Shown: positions 1 through 8,228, numbered from the stretch's first letter. The stretch: 40,914 nucleotides of DNA from Bacteroidales bacterium (GCA_029218425.1 JAQXRH010000067.1:1-40914), one strand, 5' to 3'. Numbers and translations: made by a program. Notes: a model not told the origin generated them from the sequence alone.

Positions 1-262
1 AGGGCCAAAGCGGCGGAGTGGCGTGGCGATGGACGGGGGCGGGCGAGGCTAAAGCCTCTACACAGGACCAAGGTGGCGGAGTGGCGGGGCGATGGGCGGC
101 GGGCGAGGCTAAAGCCTCTACACAGAACCAAAGCGGCGGAGGCGGAGAGGCGATAAGCGGCGGGCGAGGCTAAAGCCTCTACACAGGACCAAGGTGGCGG
201 AGCGGCGTGGCGATGGGCGGCGTGCGAGGCTAAAGCCTCTACACAGAACCAAAGGCGGAGGA
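1..262. repeat. 60/61-bp tandem repeat with internal hairpin, about 4 copies
   Basis: The segment GAGGCTAAAGCCTC followed by TACACAG recurs at about positions 45, 105, 166 and 226, giving a period of 60 or 61 bases. The flanking spacer (GACCAAGGTGGCGGAG and variants, then GGCGATGGGCGGCG) is also repeated with scattered substitutions. Each copy holds a 6-bp inverted repeat (GAGGCT / AGCCTC) around AA. The array begins at or before the window edge and stops about 25 bases past the mfd stop codon, so it is an intergenic minisatellite. The hairpins have no T-tract, so ordinary intrinsic terminators are unlikely. Confidence 0.9.
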
Positions 263-287
263 GGTGGAGAGGGGATGGGCGTGGGGG

Positions 288-3200
288 TCAGATGCTGTCG
301 AGGGATAGGATTTCTTGGAGGATGTCGTTGGCTTGGGCGACTGATGCGACGGATTTGATGGCGAAAGAGCGTCGGGCGTCGCGTTGTCGAATTTCGACGC
401 GTTGGGGATAGCGTTGGAGGTAGTTAATGAGTCGGCCGAACATTGGCGACTGGTAGTAGGCTTTATTGGAATCGTCGACGAAGTAGATGAACATGGTGGA
501 TTGCTTGAGGGCAACTTTTTCGATGCCGAGGCGACGAGCGTTGCTACGAAGGATGGGGATAAGCAAGAGTTCCTGAGCGACGGGAGGGATAGCTCCGAAA
601 CGGTCGCGAAGGCGGTCGGCGAAGGCGTCGAGCTCGTCGCGCCGGGTGATAGCATCGAGCTCGCGGTATAGGTTGATACGTTCGCTTTCCTGAGGCACGT
701 AGTCGGGTGGTAGCAGGACTTCAAGGTCGCTTTCGATGACACAGTCGGCCACGAAGTCGTCGGAGCCGTTAACGTCGTTTTGGGCGGTGTCGGTGTCGGC
801 AAATTCCTGAGTGGTCAATTCGAGGACCGCTTCTTTGAGGATTTTCTGGTAGGCTTCATAACCGAGGTCGGCAATGAAGCCGCTTTGTTCGGCACCGAGG
901 AGGTTGCCAGCGCCACGGATGTCGAGGTCCTGCATAGCTACGTGGATGCCGCTGCCGAGGTCGGAGAAGCTTTCGATGGCCTGAAGGCGACGACGGGCAA
1001 CAGGCGAGAGCGGGACACCGGGGGGCACCATAAGGTAGCAGAAGGCTTTGCGCGAGGAGCGACCGACTCGACCGCGCAGCTGGTGGAGCTCAGAAAGGCC
1101 GAAATTTTGGGCATTGTTGACGATGATGGTGTTGACGTTGGGCATATCGATGCCGCTTTCAATGATAGTAGTGGAGAGGAGCACGTCGTAATCGCCGTTT
1201 GCAAAGTCGATAATGGCTTGTTCGAGTTGTTCGGGGGGCATCTGGCCGTGGGCTATTAGGACTTTAGCGTCGGGGACGAGGCGAATAATCATTGCTTTGA
1301 GGTTTTCGAGGCCCTCGATGCGATTGTTGACGAAGAATACCTGCCCGTTGCGTGATAGCTCGAAGTTGACAGCTTCGGAGAGGAGTTCGTCGGAGAGTGA
1401 GTCGACGGAAGTTACAACGGGATAACGGTTGGGTGGAGGTGTTTGAATTGCAGAGAGGTCGCGTGCACCCATAAGGGAGAATTGGAGGGTGCGCGGAATG
1501 GGGGTTGCCGACATGGTGAGAGTGTCGACGTTGACCTTCATCTGTTTGAGTTTTTCTTTGACGGCGACGCCGAATTTCTGTTCTTCGTCGATGATAAGGA
1601 GACCGAGGTCCTTGAATTTGACGCTTTTACCAATTAGTTTGTGGGTGCCGACGAGGATGTCGATTTTTCCAGCGGCGAGGTCGTCGATAATTTCGCGGGT
1701 CTGCTTAGCCGAACGGGCGCGCGAGAGATAGTCAACGCGAACCGGGAAGTCGCGAAGGCGCTGGGAGAAAGTGGTAAAGTGCTGGAAAGCGAGGACGGTA
1801 GTAGGCACGAGCACGGCTACTTGCTTGCCATCGGTAGCGGCTTTGAAAGCGGCACGAATAGCGACTTCGGTTTTACCGAATCCGACATCGCCGCAGATAA
1901 GGCGGTCCATAGGGCGGTCGCTTTCCATATCGGCTTTCACGGCGGCAGTAGCGGTGACCTGGTCGGGAGTGTCCTCGTAGATGAAAGATGCTTCGAGTTC
2001 GTGCTGGAGGTAGGAGTCGGGGGAGAATTGGAACCCTTTTTGCTCCTTACGAGCGGCATACAGTTTGATAAGGTCGCGAGCTATGTCCTTAAGTCGGGAC
2101 TTGGTGCGTTCCTTAATTCGGTTCCAGGCTCCGGTGCCGAGCTTGTTGAGGGTGGGTTCGACGCCCTCTTTTCCGCGGTATTTGGAGAGCTTGTGCAGGG
2201 AGTGGATAGATACGAAGATGAAATCATTGTCCTTGTAGATGAGTTTGATCATCTCCTGAGGGTGGCCATTGACGTTGGTGCGCAGGAGGCCGCCGAATTT
2301 GCCTATACCGTGGTCGATGTGCACGATGTAGTCGCCAGGTTCGATAGCTCCGAGTTCTTTAAGCGACATGGCGAGCTTACCGGAACGGGCGCGGTCGCTG
2401 CGAAGTGAGTATTTGTGGAAGCGGTCGAAAATTTGGTGGTCGGTGAAAATGCACCTCATGGAAGAGTGGTCGATGAAGCCCTCGTGGAGAGTAGTGTCGA
2501 CGGGGGTGAAGTCGATGTTGTCGCCACGGTCGGCAAAGATGGCATGGAGGCGTTCGTGCTGTCGAGAACTGTCGCTAAGGATGAATATATCGTAGCCGTC
2601 GTTGCGGAATTGAGAAAGAGAGGAGGCAATGAGGTCGAAGTTTTTGTGGTAGAGCGCCTGCGGCGAGCAGTTGTAATCGACCACGGGAGCGTCTTTGAAG
2701 GCAGGAGCAGAGCCGGCATTGAAAGCCAAAATGCGGAAATTGCGGAAATCGGAGGCAAAAGCGTCGGCGTCGACCACCTGCTTCATAGCGTCGCGGTCGC
2801 CTTCGTCGGCGAGGATTGATGATTGTGAGAACTCCTCGGCGGCTATGGCATTAACGGCGAGCGTGACGTCGAAAGGAGCGCGGCAGCATAAGAGGGTGGC
2901 AGGATCGACAAAACGGAGGAGAGAGTCGCCGCGCGAAGAAACGGCAACGTTGGAAGAGATGGATACGGCGTCGACTTTTTCGCGGGATAGCTGAGTTTCG
3001 ATGTCGAAGGAGCGGATGGAGTCGACTTCGTCGCCGAAGAAGTCGATGCGATAAGGGAGCTCGTAGCTGAAGCCGAAGATGTCGAGTATAGAGCCACGCA
3101 CGGCATAATGGCCGGGCTCGTAGACGTAGTCCTGACGAGTGAATCCGTTGTCGCGGAGCCATTGTTGAATGCTGACGAGGTCGTATTCCTTGCCGCGGGC

Positions 3201-3635
3201 GATGTGCAATGTAGAGTTGTCAATGCTATCGCGAGGGGCGACACGTTCGGCAAGGGCTTTGGGATAGGTTATGACAAAGCGCAGGCGGTTGTCGGAGTGC
3301 CAACGAGAGAGCGCATCGGTGCGCAAGATTTCGGATGGAGGGTCGATTTTACCGTATTTGATGTCGCGCTTGTAGGCTGAAGGGAAGAAAGCCACGGCGT
3401 CGTCGCCGGCGAGGCGAGACAAGTCGTGGTAGATGTAACCGGCATCGTCGGCAGAGTCGCCAACCACGACAATTGGATGCTTAGACGGGGGCAATTGTGA
3501 AAGCATCATAGATAGCGCCGAGCCGGCGGCGTTGACGACATTAAAGCGTAGGGTGGACTTATCCTTCACGAGGGAGGCAATTGCATCGCGGCGAGGGCCG
3601 GTAGCGAAGTATTTTTCAATATCAACCAGTTTCAT
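288..3635 (-). CDS. mfd: Transcription-repair coupling factor Mfd
   Basis: Mfd is a cytoplasmic DNA translocase that removes RNA polymerase stalled at lesions and recruits UvrA for nucleotide excision repair. The 1115-residue product has the family's usual length and order: a UvrB-like N-terminal region, an RNA-polymerase-interaction domain near residue 430 (PGDYIVHIDHGIGKFGG), superfamily 2 helicase motifs with Walker A GDVGFGKT near 580-588 and DEEQ near 682, motif VI-like HQLRGRVGRSS, and a C-terminal TRCF domain. The frame is open further upstream to 3815, but the ATG at 3635 is chosen: the product then begins MKLVDIEKYF, and a promoter-like TATCTTTG lies at 3720-3713 on this strand. The gene reads away from the PpiD-like gene upstream and has its own probable promoter. 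Confidence 0.97.
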   Translation of the reverse strand: MKLVDIEKYFATGPRRDAIASLVKDKSTLRFNVVNAAGSALSMMLSQLPPSKHPIVVVGDSADDAGYIYHDLSRLAGDDAVAFFPSAYKRDIKYGKIDPPSEILRTDALSRWHSDNRLRFVITYPKALAERVAPRDSIDNSTLHIARGKEYDLVSIQQWLRDNGFTRQDYVYEPGHYAVRGSILDIFGFSYELPYRIDFFGDEVDSIRSFDIETQLSREKVDAVSISSNVAVSSRGDSLLRFVDPATLLCCRAPFDVTLAVNAIAAEEFSQSSILADEGDRDAMKQVVDADAFASDFRNFRILAFNAGSAPAFKDAPVVDYNCSPQALYHKNFDLIASSLSQFRNDGYDIFILSDSSRQHERLHAIFADRGDNIDFTPVDTTLHEGFIDHSSMRCIFTDHQIFDRFHKYSLRSDRARSGKLAMSLKELGAIEPGDYIVHIDHGIGKFGGLLRTNVNGHPQEMIKLIYKDNDFIFVSIHSLHKLSKYRGKEGVEPTLNKLGTGAWNRIKERTKSRLKDIARDLIKLYAARKEQKGFQFSPDSYLQHELEASFIYEDTPDQVTATAAVKADMESDRPMDRLICGDVGFGKTEVAIRAAFKAATDGKQVAVLVPTTVLAFQHFTTFSQRLRDFPVRVDYLSRARSAKQTREIIDDLAAGKIDILVGTHKLIGKSVKFKDLGLLIIDEEQKFGVAVKEKLKQMKVNVDTLTMSATPIPRTLQFSLMGARDLSAIQTPPPNRYPVVTSVDSLSDELLSEAVNFELSRNGQVFFVNNRIEGLENLKAMIIRLVPDAKVLIAHGQMPPEQLEQAIIDFANGDYDVLLSTTIIESGIDMPNVNTIIVNNAQNFGLSELHQLRGRVGRSSRKAFCYLMVPPGVPLSPVARRRLQAIESFSDLGSGIHVAMQDLDIRGAGNLLGAEQSGFIADLGYEAYQKILKEAVLELTTQEFADTDTAQNDVNGSDDFVADCVIESDLEVLLPPDYVPQESERINLYRELDAITRRDELDAFADRLRDRFGAIPPVAQELLLIPILRSNARRLGIEKVALKQSTMFIYFVDDSNKAYYQSPMFGRLINYLQRYPQRVEIRQRDARRSFAIKSVASVAQANDILQEILSLDSI

Positions 3636-3712
3636 CTTAGAAAAATTGTATGCAACAAGGCAGAGCCGAAAACGCGAAAAAAGCATTTCCGACAATTGCG
3701 CCAAAACGATGG

Positions 3713-3720
3713 CAAAGATA
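3713..3720 (-). promoter_or_regulatory. Probable mfd promoter -7 box
   Basis: On the minus strand this reads TATCTTTG, matching the Bacteroidota -7 consensus TAnnTTTG. It lies 77 bases before the chosen mfd ATG. No clear TTTG -33 element is found at the usual spacing, where the sequence is T-rich instead. Confidence 0.5.
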
Positions 3721-3782
3721 TAAAAAAAGGCGGAAAAATGAGCGTAGAGTGGGGAAATAAATGTTCGGGGGACGGGGGGGGT

Positions 3783-3820
3783 AAAAGCAGTGCTGAGTCG
3801 ATTGCACATCGACACAGCAC
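3783..3820 (-). terminator. Probable intrinsic terminator of the PpiD-like gene
   Basis: An inverted repeat spans 3790-3820 (GTGCTGAGTCGAT / ATCGACACAGCAC, 13 positions with one mismatch, 5-base loop). On the minus strand it is followed by TGCTTTTA. It lies about 75 bases after the stop of the PpiD-like gene and before the mfd promoter, so it probably separates the two transcription units. Confidence 0.6.
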
Positions 3821-3892
3821 ATATCGGTTGGATTAAGTAGAATGAACTTCTCTATAATATCTTTCCGAATATATTGTTAAAAAAATGTCGAA

Positions 3893-5986
3893 TTATTCAC
3901 GAGCTTCAAAGCGGAGAGCTTTGTAGTCGATTTTCTTGTTGCCGCGGAGAGCTTTGCTGACGTTGAATTGGAATTGACGTCCGGCCATAGAAGCTACTTT
4001 TTTGAAGTCGAAGTCGCCGGCAGCGTTGTCGACGTTGGTCACTTCGAAGACGACGGCTGCAGAGTTGGTGGCAATAGGACCAACGATTTTGCCTTTTTCG
4101 GCGGCACCGACGGCTGCGAGGAATTTAGCATCGCCACGGAAAACACCGGCATCGTTTTGGGCATAGTTGGCACGAAGAGTGATAGCCGAAGTGTTCATAG
4201 CAGTGGCGTATTCCTCTACAGATTTGCCTTTGCCGTTGTAGTCGGCTACGAGTTTGGCGCCTTTCTTCTCGGCACGCAATTGAGCAGCGATAGATTCTTT
4301 GACATCGGGGTCGGTAACGGGGACGTAACCGCCATCGTAGATGTCGGAGAGTGCAACGACGATGAAAGAGTCGCCGGCGTCGATCACTTCAGAGACATCG
4401 CCCTTCTTGGCATCTTGCATAGCCCAAGCGACCAAAGAGACGGTGTTGGGGATGCGCTGGCCGTTGCCACCGATAATGGCGAAGCGGTCGTTGCTTACGC
4501 GTCCTTTCTCAATGTGGAAAGAGGAGTTGGCGATATTGGCTACGAGCGACTCGGCGGTAGCGTTTTTGACGCTGTAGTCGACGAGGTTTTTACGCAGCGT
4601 GTTGATTGTTTCCTCGGAAGGCACGAGCTTGCGAGTGATAGCAGCGATTTCGTAGATGGGCTGAGCGTCTTCAACGCTGTTGACTTTATAGCTAATACCT
4701 ACGGCATCCATGTCCATGCTTGCGGGGTCGATTTGGTTGCCAAAGGTGGCAGTGAGGATAGCAGATTTGAAGTCGGCATCGGTTACGATAACTGCATCAG
4801 AGCCGGCATTGATAAATTTCTCGGCGAAATTAGCGAGGTCGGCATTGTTGATGAGGTTGAGTTCCTTTTTGCTGACTTTCTGAAGGCTGTCGCCAAATTG
4901 AGCGATGTTGCCGGCATTAATGGATGCAATAACAGAGTCGATAGCGAGGGTATTGTTGTCGGTGAAGAAGAAGTCGACATCGGCTTTTTCCACAGCAGTC
5001 TTGACGCTGAGCAGCTTGGCGATGTTGTAGGCAGAGCCGGAGAAGCTGAGCAGAGCGACAGTTTCGGCTTGGATTTTATCGATAGCTTTAGAAATATGGG
5101 CAGGGAGAGAAGCAACGCTACCTGAAACGACAGAAGTTTCGAAAGAAGAGTTAGCGGCAATGGCTTCGGTGCCTGGGGTAGATTTGAGGCCAACGATTGC
5201 ATCTTCGACTTCGGAGCTTGCGAAACTTGCGTCGGCAGCAGATGGTGTTGGAGTAACCATTATATAGTCGAGCATGCGCACCTCGTTGTCCAGGCGATAG
5301 GTTTCTTTAGTTTCGTTGTAGCGGGCTTTGATTTCGTCGTCGGTGACATTGAAATCTTCGTTTTTAAGGCCTACGTAGTCGACTTTAGCCACGTTGAGAG
5401 TGACGTTTTTGTTTTCGTCGAAGTAGATTTTGGCGTCGAGCTTGTTGGCTTTGATGGCGCCAAGTTGCATTTGGAATTTAGCGCTGAGGATTTGCTTGCG
5501 GATACGGTTTTCCATGTCGTTCCAAAGAGCGCGGGCATCGGCAGCGTTAGGGTCGTTGGAGAACGCGTAGTTATAGAAATCTTCGGCGGAAGGGAAGCCA
5601 TATTGTTGAGCTTCGGCCGAAGCGATAGAAGCCTCGCCAAAGAGGTAAGAGGCCATTTCTTCGTCGGTAACTTTGATACCGAGGCGCTGGATTTGCTTGT
5701 TAAGGAGCTCTTCATCGACGATGTTTTGGAGAGCCAATTCATCGACGTAAGCTGCATCGACATCTTCTTGGCCTTGACGGCGCATATTGTCGGTGATTTG
5801 AGAAGCGGCGATACGCCACTGCTCGTATTTCAACTTTTCACCATCTACTTTAACGGCAGTGTCGCGGTCGCCGAAAAAGGAGAAGATGTTATCAGAAACT
5901 GCCGTAATGATAAACAAAACGAGAGCGAGGCCCAATACAGAGATGATAAGGGCCGGGTGTTTTCTAATGTGTTCTAATGCTGACAT
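3893..5986 (-). CDS. PpiD/SurA-like periplasmic peptidylprolyl isomerase, membrane-anchored
   Basis: The 697-residue protein starts with a short cytoplasmic tail (MSALEHIRKH) and one membrane helix at about residues 11-32 (ALIISVLGLALVLFIITAV). A large periplasmic part follows. The layout matches the PpiD type: an N-terminal SurA-like chaperone domain (residues about 35-260, with VDGEKLKYEQW and ELALQNIVDEELLNKQI), then parvulin-like segments and a C-terminal region. Members of this family help fold outer membrane proteins as they leave the Sec channel. The ATG at 5986 is supported by a consensus promoter about 80 bases upstream and a normal membrane anchor immediately after it. Isomerase activity is inferred only, since parvulin domains in this family are often inactive. 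Confidence 0.88.
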   Translation of the reverse strand: MSALEHIRKHPALIISVLGLALVLFIITAVSDNIFSFFGDRDTAVKVDGEKLKYEQWRIAASQITDNMRRQGQEDVDAAYVDELALQNIVDEELLNKQIQRLGIKVTDEEMASYLFGEASIASAEAQQYGFPSAEDFYNYAFSNDPNAADARALWNDMENRIRKQILSAKFQMQLGAIKANKLDAKIYFDENKNVTLNVAKVDYVGLKNEDFNVTDDEIKARYNETKETYRLDNEVRMLDYIMVTPTPSAADASFASSEVEDAIVGLKSTPGTEAIAANSSFETSVVSGSVASLPAHISKAIDKIQAETVALLSFSGSAYNIAKLLSVKTAVEKADVDFFFTDNNTLAIDSVIASINAGNIAQFGDSLQKVSKKELNLINNADLANFAEKFINAGSDAVIVTDADFKSAILTATFGNQIDPASMDMDAVGISYKVNSVEDAQPIYEIAAITRKLVPSEETINTLRKNLVDYSVKNATAESLVANIANSSFHIEKGRVSNDRFAIIGGNGQRIPNTVSLVAWAMQDAKKGDVSEVIDAGDSFIVVALSDIYDGGYVPVTDPDVKESIAAQLRAEKKGAKLVADYNGKGKSVEEYATAMNTSAITLRANYAQNDAGVFRGDAKFLAAVGAAEKGKIVGPIATNSAAVVFEVTNVDNAAGDFDFKKVASMAGRQFQFNVSKALRGNKKIDYKALRFEARE

Positions 5987-6071
5987 TTATAATTTGTGTT
6001 TATTTATTTTTAGCGATTGGTATCGATTGCGGTCGGATGTCGTCAAATCGGCATGACTGCTTTTAAGCGCA

Positions 6072-6102
6072 CAAAGATAACTTTTTTTTTGGTTATGACA
6101 AA
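6072..6102 (-). promoter_or_regulatory. Consensus Bacteroidota promoter of the PpiD-like gene
   Basis: On the minus strand TTTG (6102-6099) is followed, after exactly 19 bases, by TATCTTTG (6079-6072). This matches the TTTG-N19-TAnnTTTG promoter used by the primary sigma factor of Bacteroidota. The expected leader is about 80 bases. It is the best promoter match in the window. Confidence 0.8.
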
Positions 6103-6358
6103 ACTTAATTGGCAAATTTGTGAAATTTGGGGATTGAATGTTGGTTGAATGCGGGTTGGACGTGGGCAAATCCGTGTGTGTTTCCCATTTGTTGATTTGT
6201 TCGGGATGGTGATTGCGAGGGCTGCGGGAAGGGTTGCGAGGCGTAGGCAAGGATTGGAGGATGATGGGCACCCCCTACCCTATCGGCCGATGCAGGCGAG
6301 GTAAAGGCAGGAGAAAGATATAATAATGTTGATGTCAAAGGAATCGAAGAGGCTAAAA

Positions 6359-6408
6359 AAATACCTAAAATTAGGTATTTCGAGATATAAAAAGTGGGAG
6401 TAATTTTG
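6359..6408 (+). promoter_or_regulatory. Palindrome overlapping a promoter, oriented towards rex
   Basis: A perfect palindrome occupies 6359-6380: ten-base arms AAATACCTAA and TTAGGTATTT around AA. It is followed 20 bases later by TAATTTTG (6401-6408), a match to the TAnnTTTG -7 box. The palindrome's right arm falls where a -33 element would sit (TTTC at 6378-6381, 19 bases upstream), as expected for an operator or activator site. A transcript would start near 6415 and run into the hairpin at 6451-6496. No open reading frame of note follows before rex. Confidence 0.5.
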
Positions 6409-6450
6409 CAGCAGATAATTATACAAGAAGCTATTGTTTTTACAACTTAA

Positions 6451-6496
6451 AATATGGCGCCGTATCTGTTTGTGAAAATTGATACGGCGCCATATT
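6451..6496. repeat. Perfect 16-bp inverted repeat with 14-base loop
   Basis: The arms are AATATGGCGCCGTATC (6451-6466) and GATACGGCGCCATATT (6481-6496), perfectly complementary, around TGTTTGTGAAAATT. No T-tract follows on either strand, so it is not a standard intrinsic terminator. It sits about 35 bases downstream of the expected start of transcription from the promoter at 6401-6408, so it could cap a small RNA. It could also be a binding site for a dimeric protein. Confidence 0.85.
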
Positions 6497-6580
6497 AATG
6501 CGCAAGGGCGTGAGGCATGGGAAGTGGAGGGCGACAGGGCCGAAATGGCGCAAGAGGGAGGCGGTGGGAAGGGAGCGGCT

Positions 6581-6729
6581 GTTTCATAATAAATGTTAAA
6601 AGAAAGGAGCGGATGTAGGCCATGGCGCCGGCAAGTTGTTGCATGGGACGAAGGGCGCTACCCTATCGCGGCCATTCGGGGAGCGCCATGCCGCAAGGCG
6701 GGGCGTGTCATTAACATTTATTATGAAAC
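6581..6729. mobile_element. 149-bp element with perfect 19-bp terminal inverted repeats (MITE-like)
   Basis: GTTTCATAATAAATGTTAA at 6581-6599 is exactly complementary to TTAACATTTATTATGAAAC at 6711-6729. A nested 8-bp pair, CATGGCGC (6621-6628) and GCGCCATG (6683-6690), lies inside, so the unit could fold into a long branched hairpin. Its size, AT-rich ends and GC-rich non-coding core fit a miniature inverted-repeat element. No target-site duplication is visible at the borders (left ...GCGGCT, right GCGTAT...), so a structured regulatory RNA or attachment-like site remains possible. It ends 37 bases before the rex -7 box. Confidence 0.55.
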
Positions 6730-6766
6730 GCGTATTAAAGTCGGACGACCTTATTATATTTTTTTG

Positions 6767-6774
6767 TATATTTG
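6767..6774 (+). promoter_or_regulatory. rex promoter -7 box
   Basis: TATATTTG matches TAnnTTTG. It overlaps the TTG codon at 6772 that would give the longest rex frame, which argues for the ATG at 6790 as the true start and for a very short leader. No clear TTTG is present 19 bases upstream. Confidence 0.55.
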
Positions 6775-6789
6775 CAATTTGTAAAAGAT

Positions 6790-7458
6790 ATGGCAACGAC
6801 AATAAAGAATACTGACAAAGCGATGATACCAGAGCCGGCGTTGCGCCGCTTGCCATGGTATTTGGCATACGTCACACTACTTGATGAGCGTGGCATAGAG
6901 TACGTGTCGTCGACAGCGATATCCCGGGAGCTGAATGTAGATGCGTCGCAGATAGCCAAGGACTTGTCGTTTCTCAACATAAAGGGGAAGACACGCATAG
7001 GCTACGAGGTGAAGCGATTGTGCCACGAGTTGCAGGAGTTTTTGGGGTTTAAGCGCCGCCATAATGCGGTAGTATTGGGAGTAGGGTCGCTTGGCGGGTC
7101 GCTCATTCACGACTCGGGGCTTGGCAACTACGGGTTGAACATCGTGGCAGGTTTCGACATCAATCCCGATATCGTAGGGAAGACGGCATGCGGGGTGCCC
7201 ATACTCGACATATCGTCGCTTGAGACCACCATATCGAAGCTCAACGTGGAGGTAGGGATAATCACGTTGCCTGTGGACCATGCCCAAGAGGGGGCCGACC
7301 GACTCATCCAGGCCGGTATCAAGGCGTTGTGGAACTTTACGCCCTATAGGATACGCGCCCCGCGAGGCATTGTCATCACCAACACATCGATTTATGCCCA
7401 CTTAGCGGTGATGTACAACAGATTGGAGGCCCAAAAACGCATAGACGACAACGCATAA
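6790..7458 (+). CDS. rex: Redox-sensing transcriptional repressor Rex
   Basis: Rex dimers bind DNA when NAD+ is high and release it when NADH binds, controlling fermentation and respiratory genes. The 222-residue product has the expected two domains: an N-terminal winged helix (residues about 10-75, with VSSTAISRELNVDASQIAKD, the recognition region) and a Rossmann fold starting near 88 (VVLGVGSLGGSLIHD, a GxGxxG-type nucleotide loop), followed by FDINPDIVG and a C-terminal swapped helix. The ATG at 6790 is preferred over an in-frame TTG at 6772, which lies inside the promoter. The next gene starts 77 bases later with no obvious promoter of its own, so rex may be co-transcribed with the T9SS cluster. 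Confidence 0.93.
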   Translation: MATTIKNTDKAMIPEPALRRLPWYLAYVTLLDERGIEYVSSTAISRELNVDASQIAKDLSFLNIKGKTRIGYEVKRLCHELQEFLGFKRRHNAVVLGVGSLGGSLIHDSGLGNYGLNIVAGFDINPDIVGKTACGVPILDISSLETTISKLNVEVGIITLPVDHAQEGADRLIQAGIKALWNFTPYRIRAPRGIVITNTSIYAHLAVMYNRLEAQKRIDDNA

Positions 7459-7535
7459 TAAATAGGCCACATCACCTAACAATAGAAGCAACCAGAGCCG
7501 CAGGCCATAGCCAAAAGCATAGACCAATATCAATA

Positions 7536-8105
7536 ATGAAAATACTTGAGTTGAGAGATTTCGGCGACAAGAGCAAAGGAGAGATGCCGACATTAATAAT
7601 CACGACCGACTCATCGGTGACCCGCGACAATCGTCCTGTGTTTTTGCCGGAAATATCGCAGCGGTGGTGTTGCGAGTTTTCGGTGGCATATTTAATAAGC
7701 CGGCTTGGGAAATCGATATCGGAGAAATTTGCGCCACGGTATTATGACATGATGACACTATGCGCGCGGTTAATACCCCTCGATATCGTAGAAGGCGGGA
7801 GCGGGGAAGCAGCCTTGAACTGGACACCATGGGCAACGGCATTTGACGGGGCGATGGCGATGGGAGCTTGGCAGGAAAACGGGGCAATCAAGGCAATAGA
7901 CATCGCCGCCCCCCAAAGCATATCATTTGCCAATGCGATGCCCCCTATCGACAAGGCGATAAAGTTGCTGAGCAAGAATATGATAATCAAGACCGGGGAT
8001 GTCGTCATACCACCAGCGCCGCTCTATCGTTGCGACATCAGCATCGGCGACCACGTAGAGGCGAGGCTCAACGGCGAGGAAGTGCTGAAATTCAACGTGA
8101 AATAG
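7536..8105 (+). CDS. Fumarylacetoacetate-hydrolase-family protein, probably catalytically inactive
   Basis: The 189-residue protein matches the FAH fold seen in many Bacteroidales: RPVFLPEI, RLGKSISEKFAPRYYD, a central AFDGAMAMG, KTGDVVIPPAP, and a closing GDHVEARLNGEEVLKFNVK. FAH enzymes bind a metal through Glu-x-Glu and a later Asp. Aligned by eye on the RLGKSI and RYYD landmarks, the first Glu is kept (CEFS) but the second is Ser, and the later Asp position reads Arg. The usual N-terminal NY motif is also missing. It may therefore be a pseudoenzyme. It sits between rex and porU; from memory, Porphyromonas gingivalis also has an FAH-family gene directly before porU. A role in T9SS is inference only. 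Confidence 0.72.
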   Translation: MKILELRDFGDKSKGEMPTLIITTDSSVTRDNRPVFLPEISQRWCCEFSVAYLISRLGKSISEKFAPRYYDMMTLCARLIPLDIVEGGSGEAALNWTPWATAFDGAMAMGAWQENGAIKAIDIAAPQSISFANAMPPIDKAIKLLSKNMIIKTGDVVIPPAPLYRCDISIGDHVEARLNGEEVLKFNVK

Positions 8106-8154
8106 CCATATAACAGTAGCTGACAATAGCAAAGCAGCAACGACATATAGAAAA

Positions 8155-8173
8155 ATGCCTGAAAAATAGGCAT
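8155..8173. promoter_or_regulatory. Inverted repeat upstream of porU
   Basis: ATGCCT (8155-8160) and AGGCAT (8168-8173) flank GAAAAAT. The site lies 55 bases before the porU ATG and resembles the ATACCT-N6-AGGTAT palindrome at 6361-6378, though its spacer is one base longer. A weak -7-like TAATATAA lies 21 bases after it. Confidence 0.35.
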
Positions 8174-8228
8174 ATAGACAAAAAAGCACAAATAGTAATA
8201 TAAATAGGCACCTCATATAGTTAACACA

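Noticed and set aside
1-262. CRISPR array
   Set aside because: The period is regular, but the spacers are also repeated and the conserved core is short; no cas genes are nearby. It is a tandem repeat.
1641-2408. 255-codon open frame antisense to mfd
   Set aside because: The opposite strand encodes conserved Mfd helicase motifs throughout this interval, and the frame's protein is low-complexity Gly/Val/Glu-rich.
3968-5125. 385-codon open frame on the plus strand inside the PpiD-like gene
   Set aside because: It lies fully antisense to a well-supported gene and shows no signal, motif or promoter. It arises from the codon bias of the minus-strand gene.
6467-6480. Rex operator (TTGTGAA-type half-site in the hairpin loop)
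   Set aside because: Only one half-site (TTGTGAA) is present, with no matching inverted half at the required spacing.
6772-6789. TTG start for rex giving six extra residues
   Set aside because: The TTG is part of the TATATTTG -7 box, so it would not be in the transcript from that promoter. The ATG at 6790 also suits the family's N-terminus.
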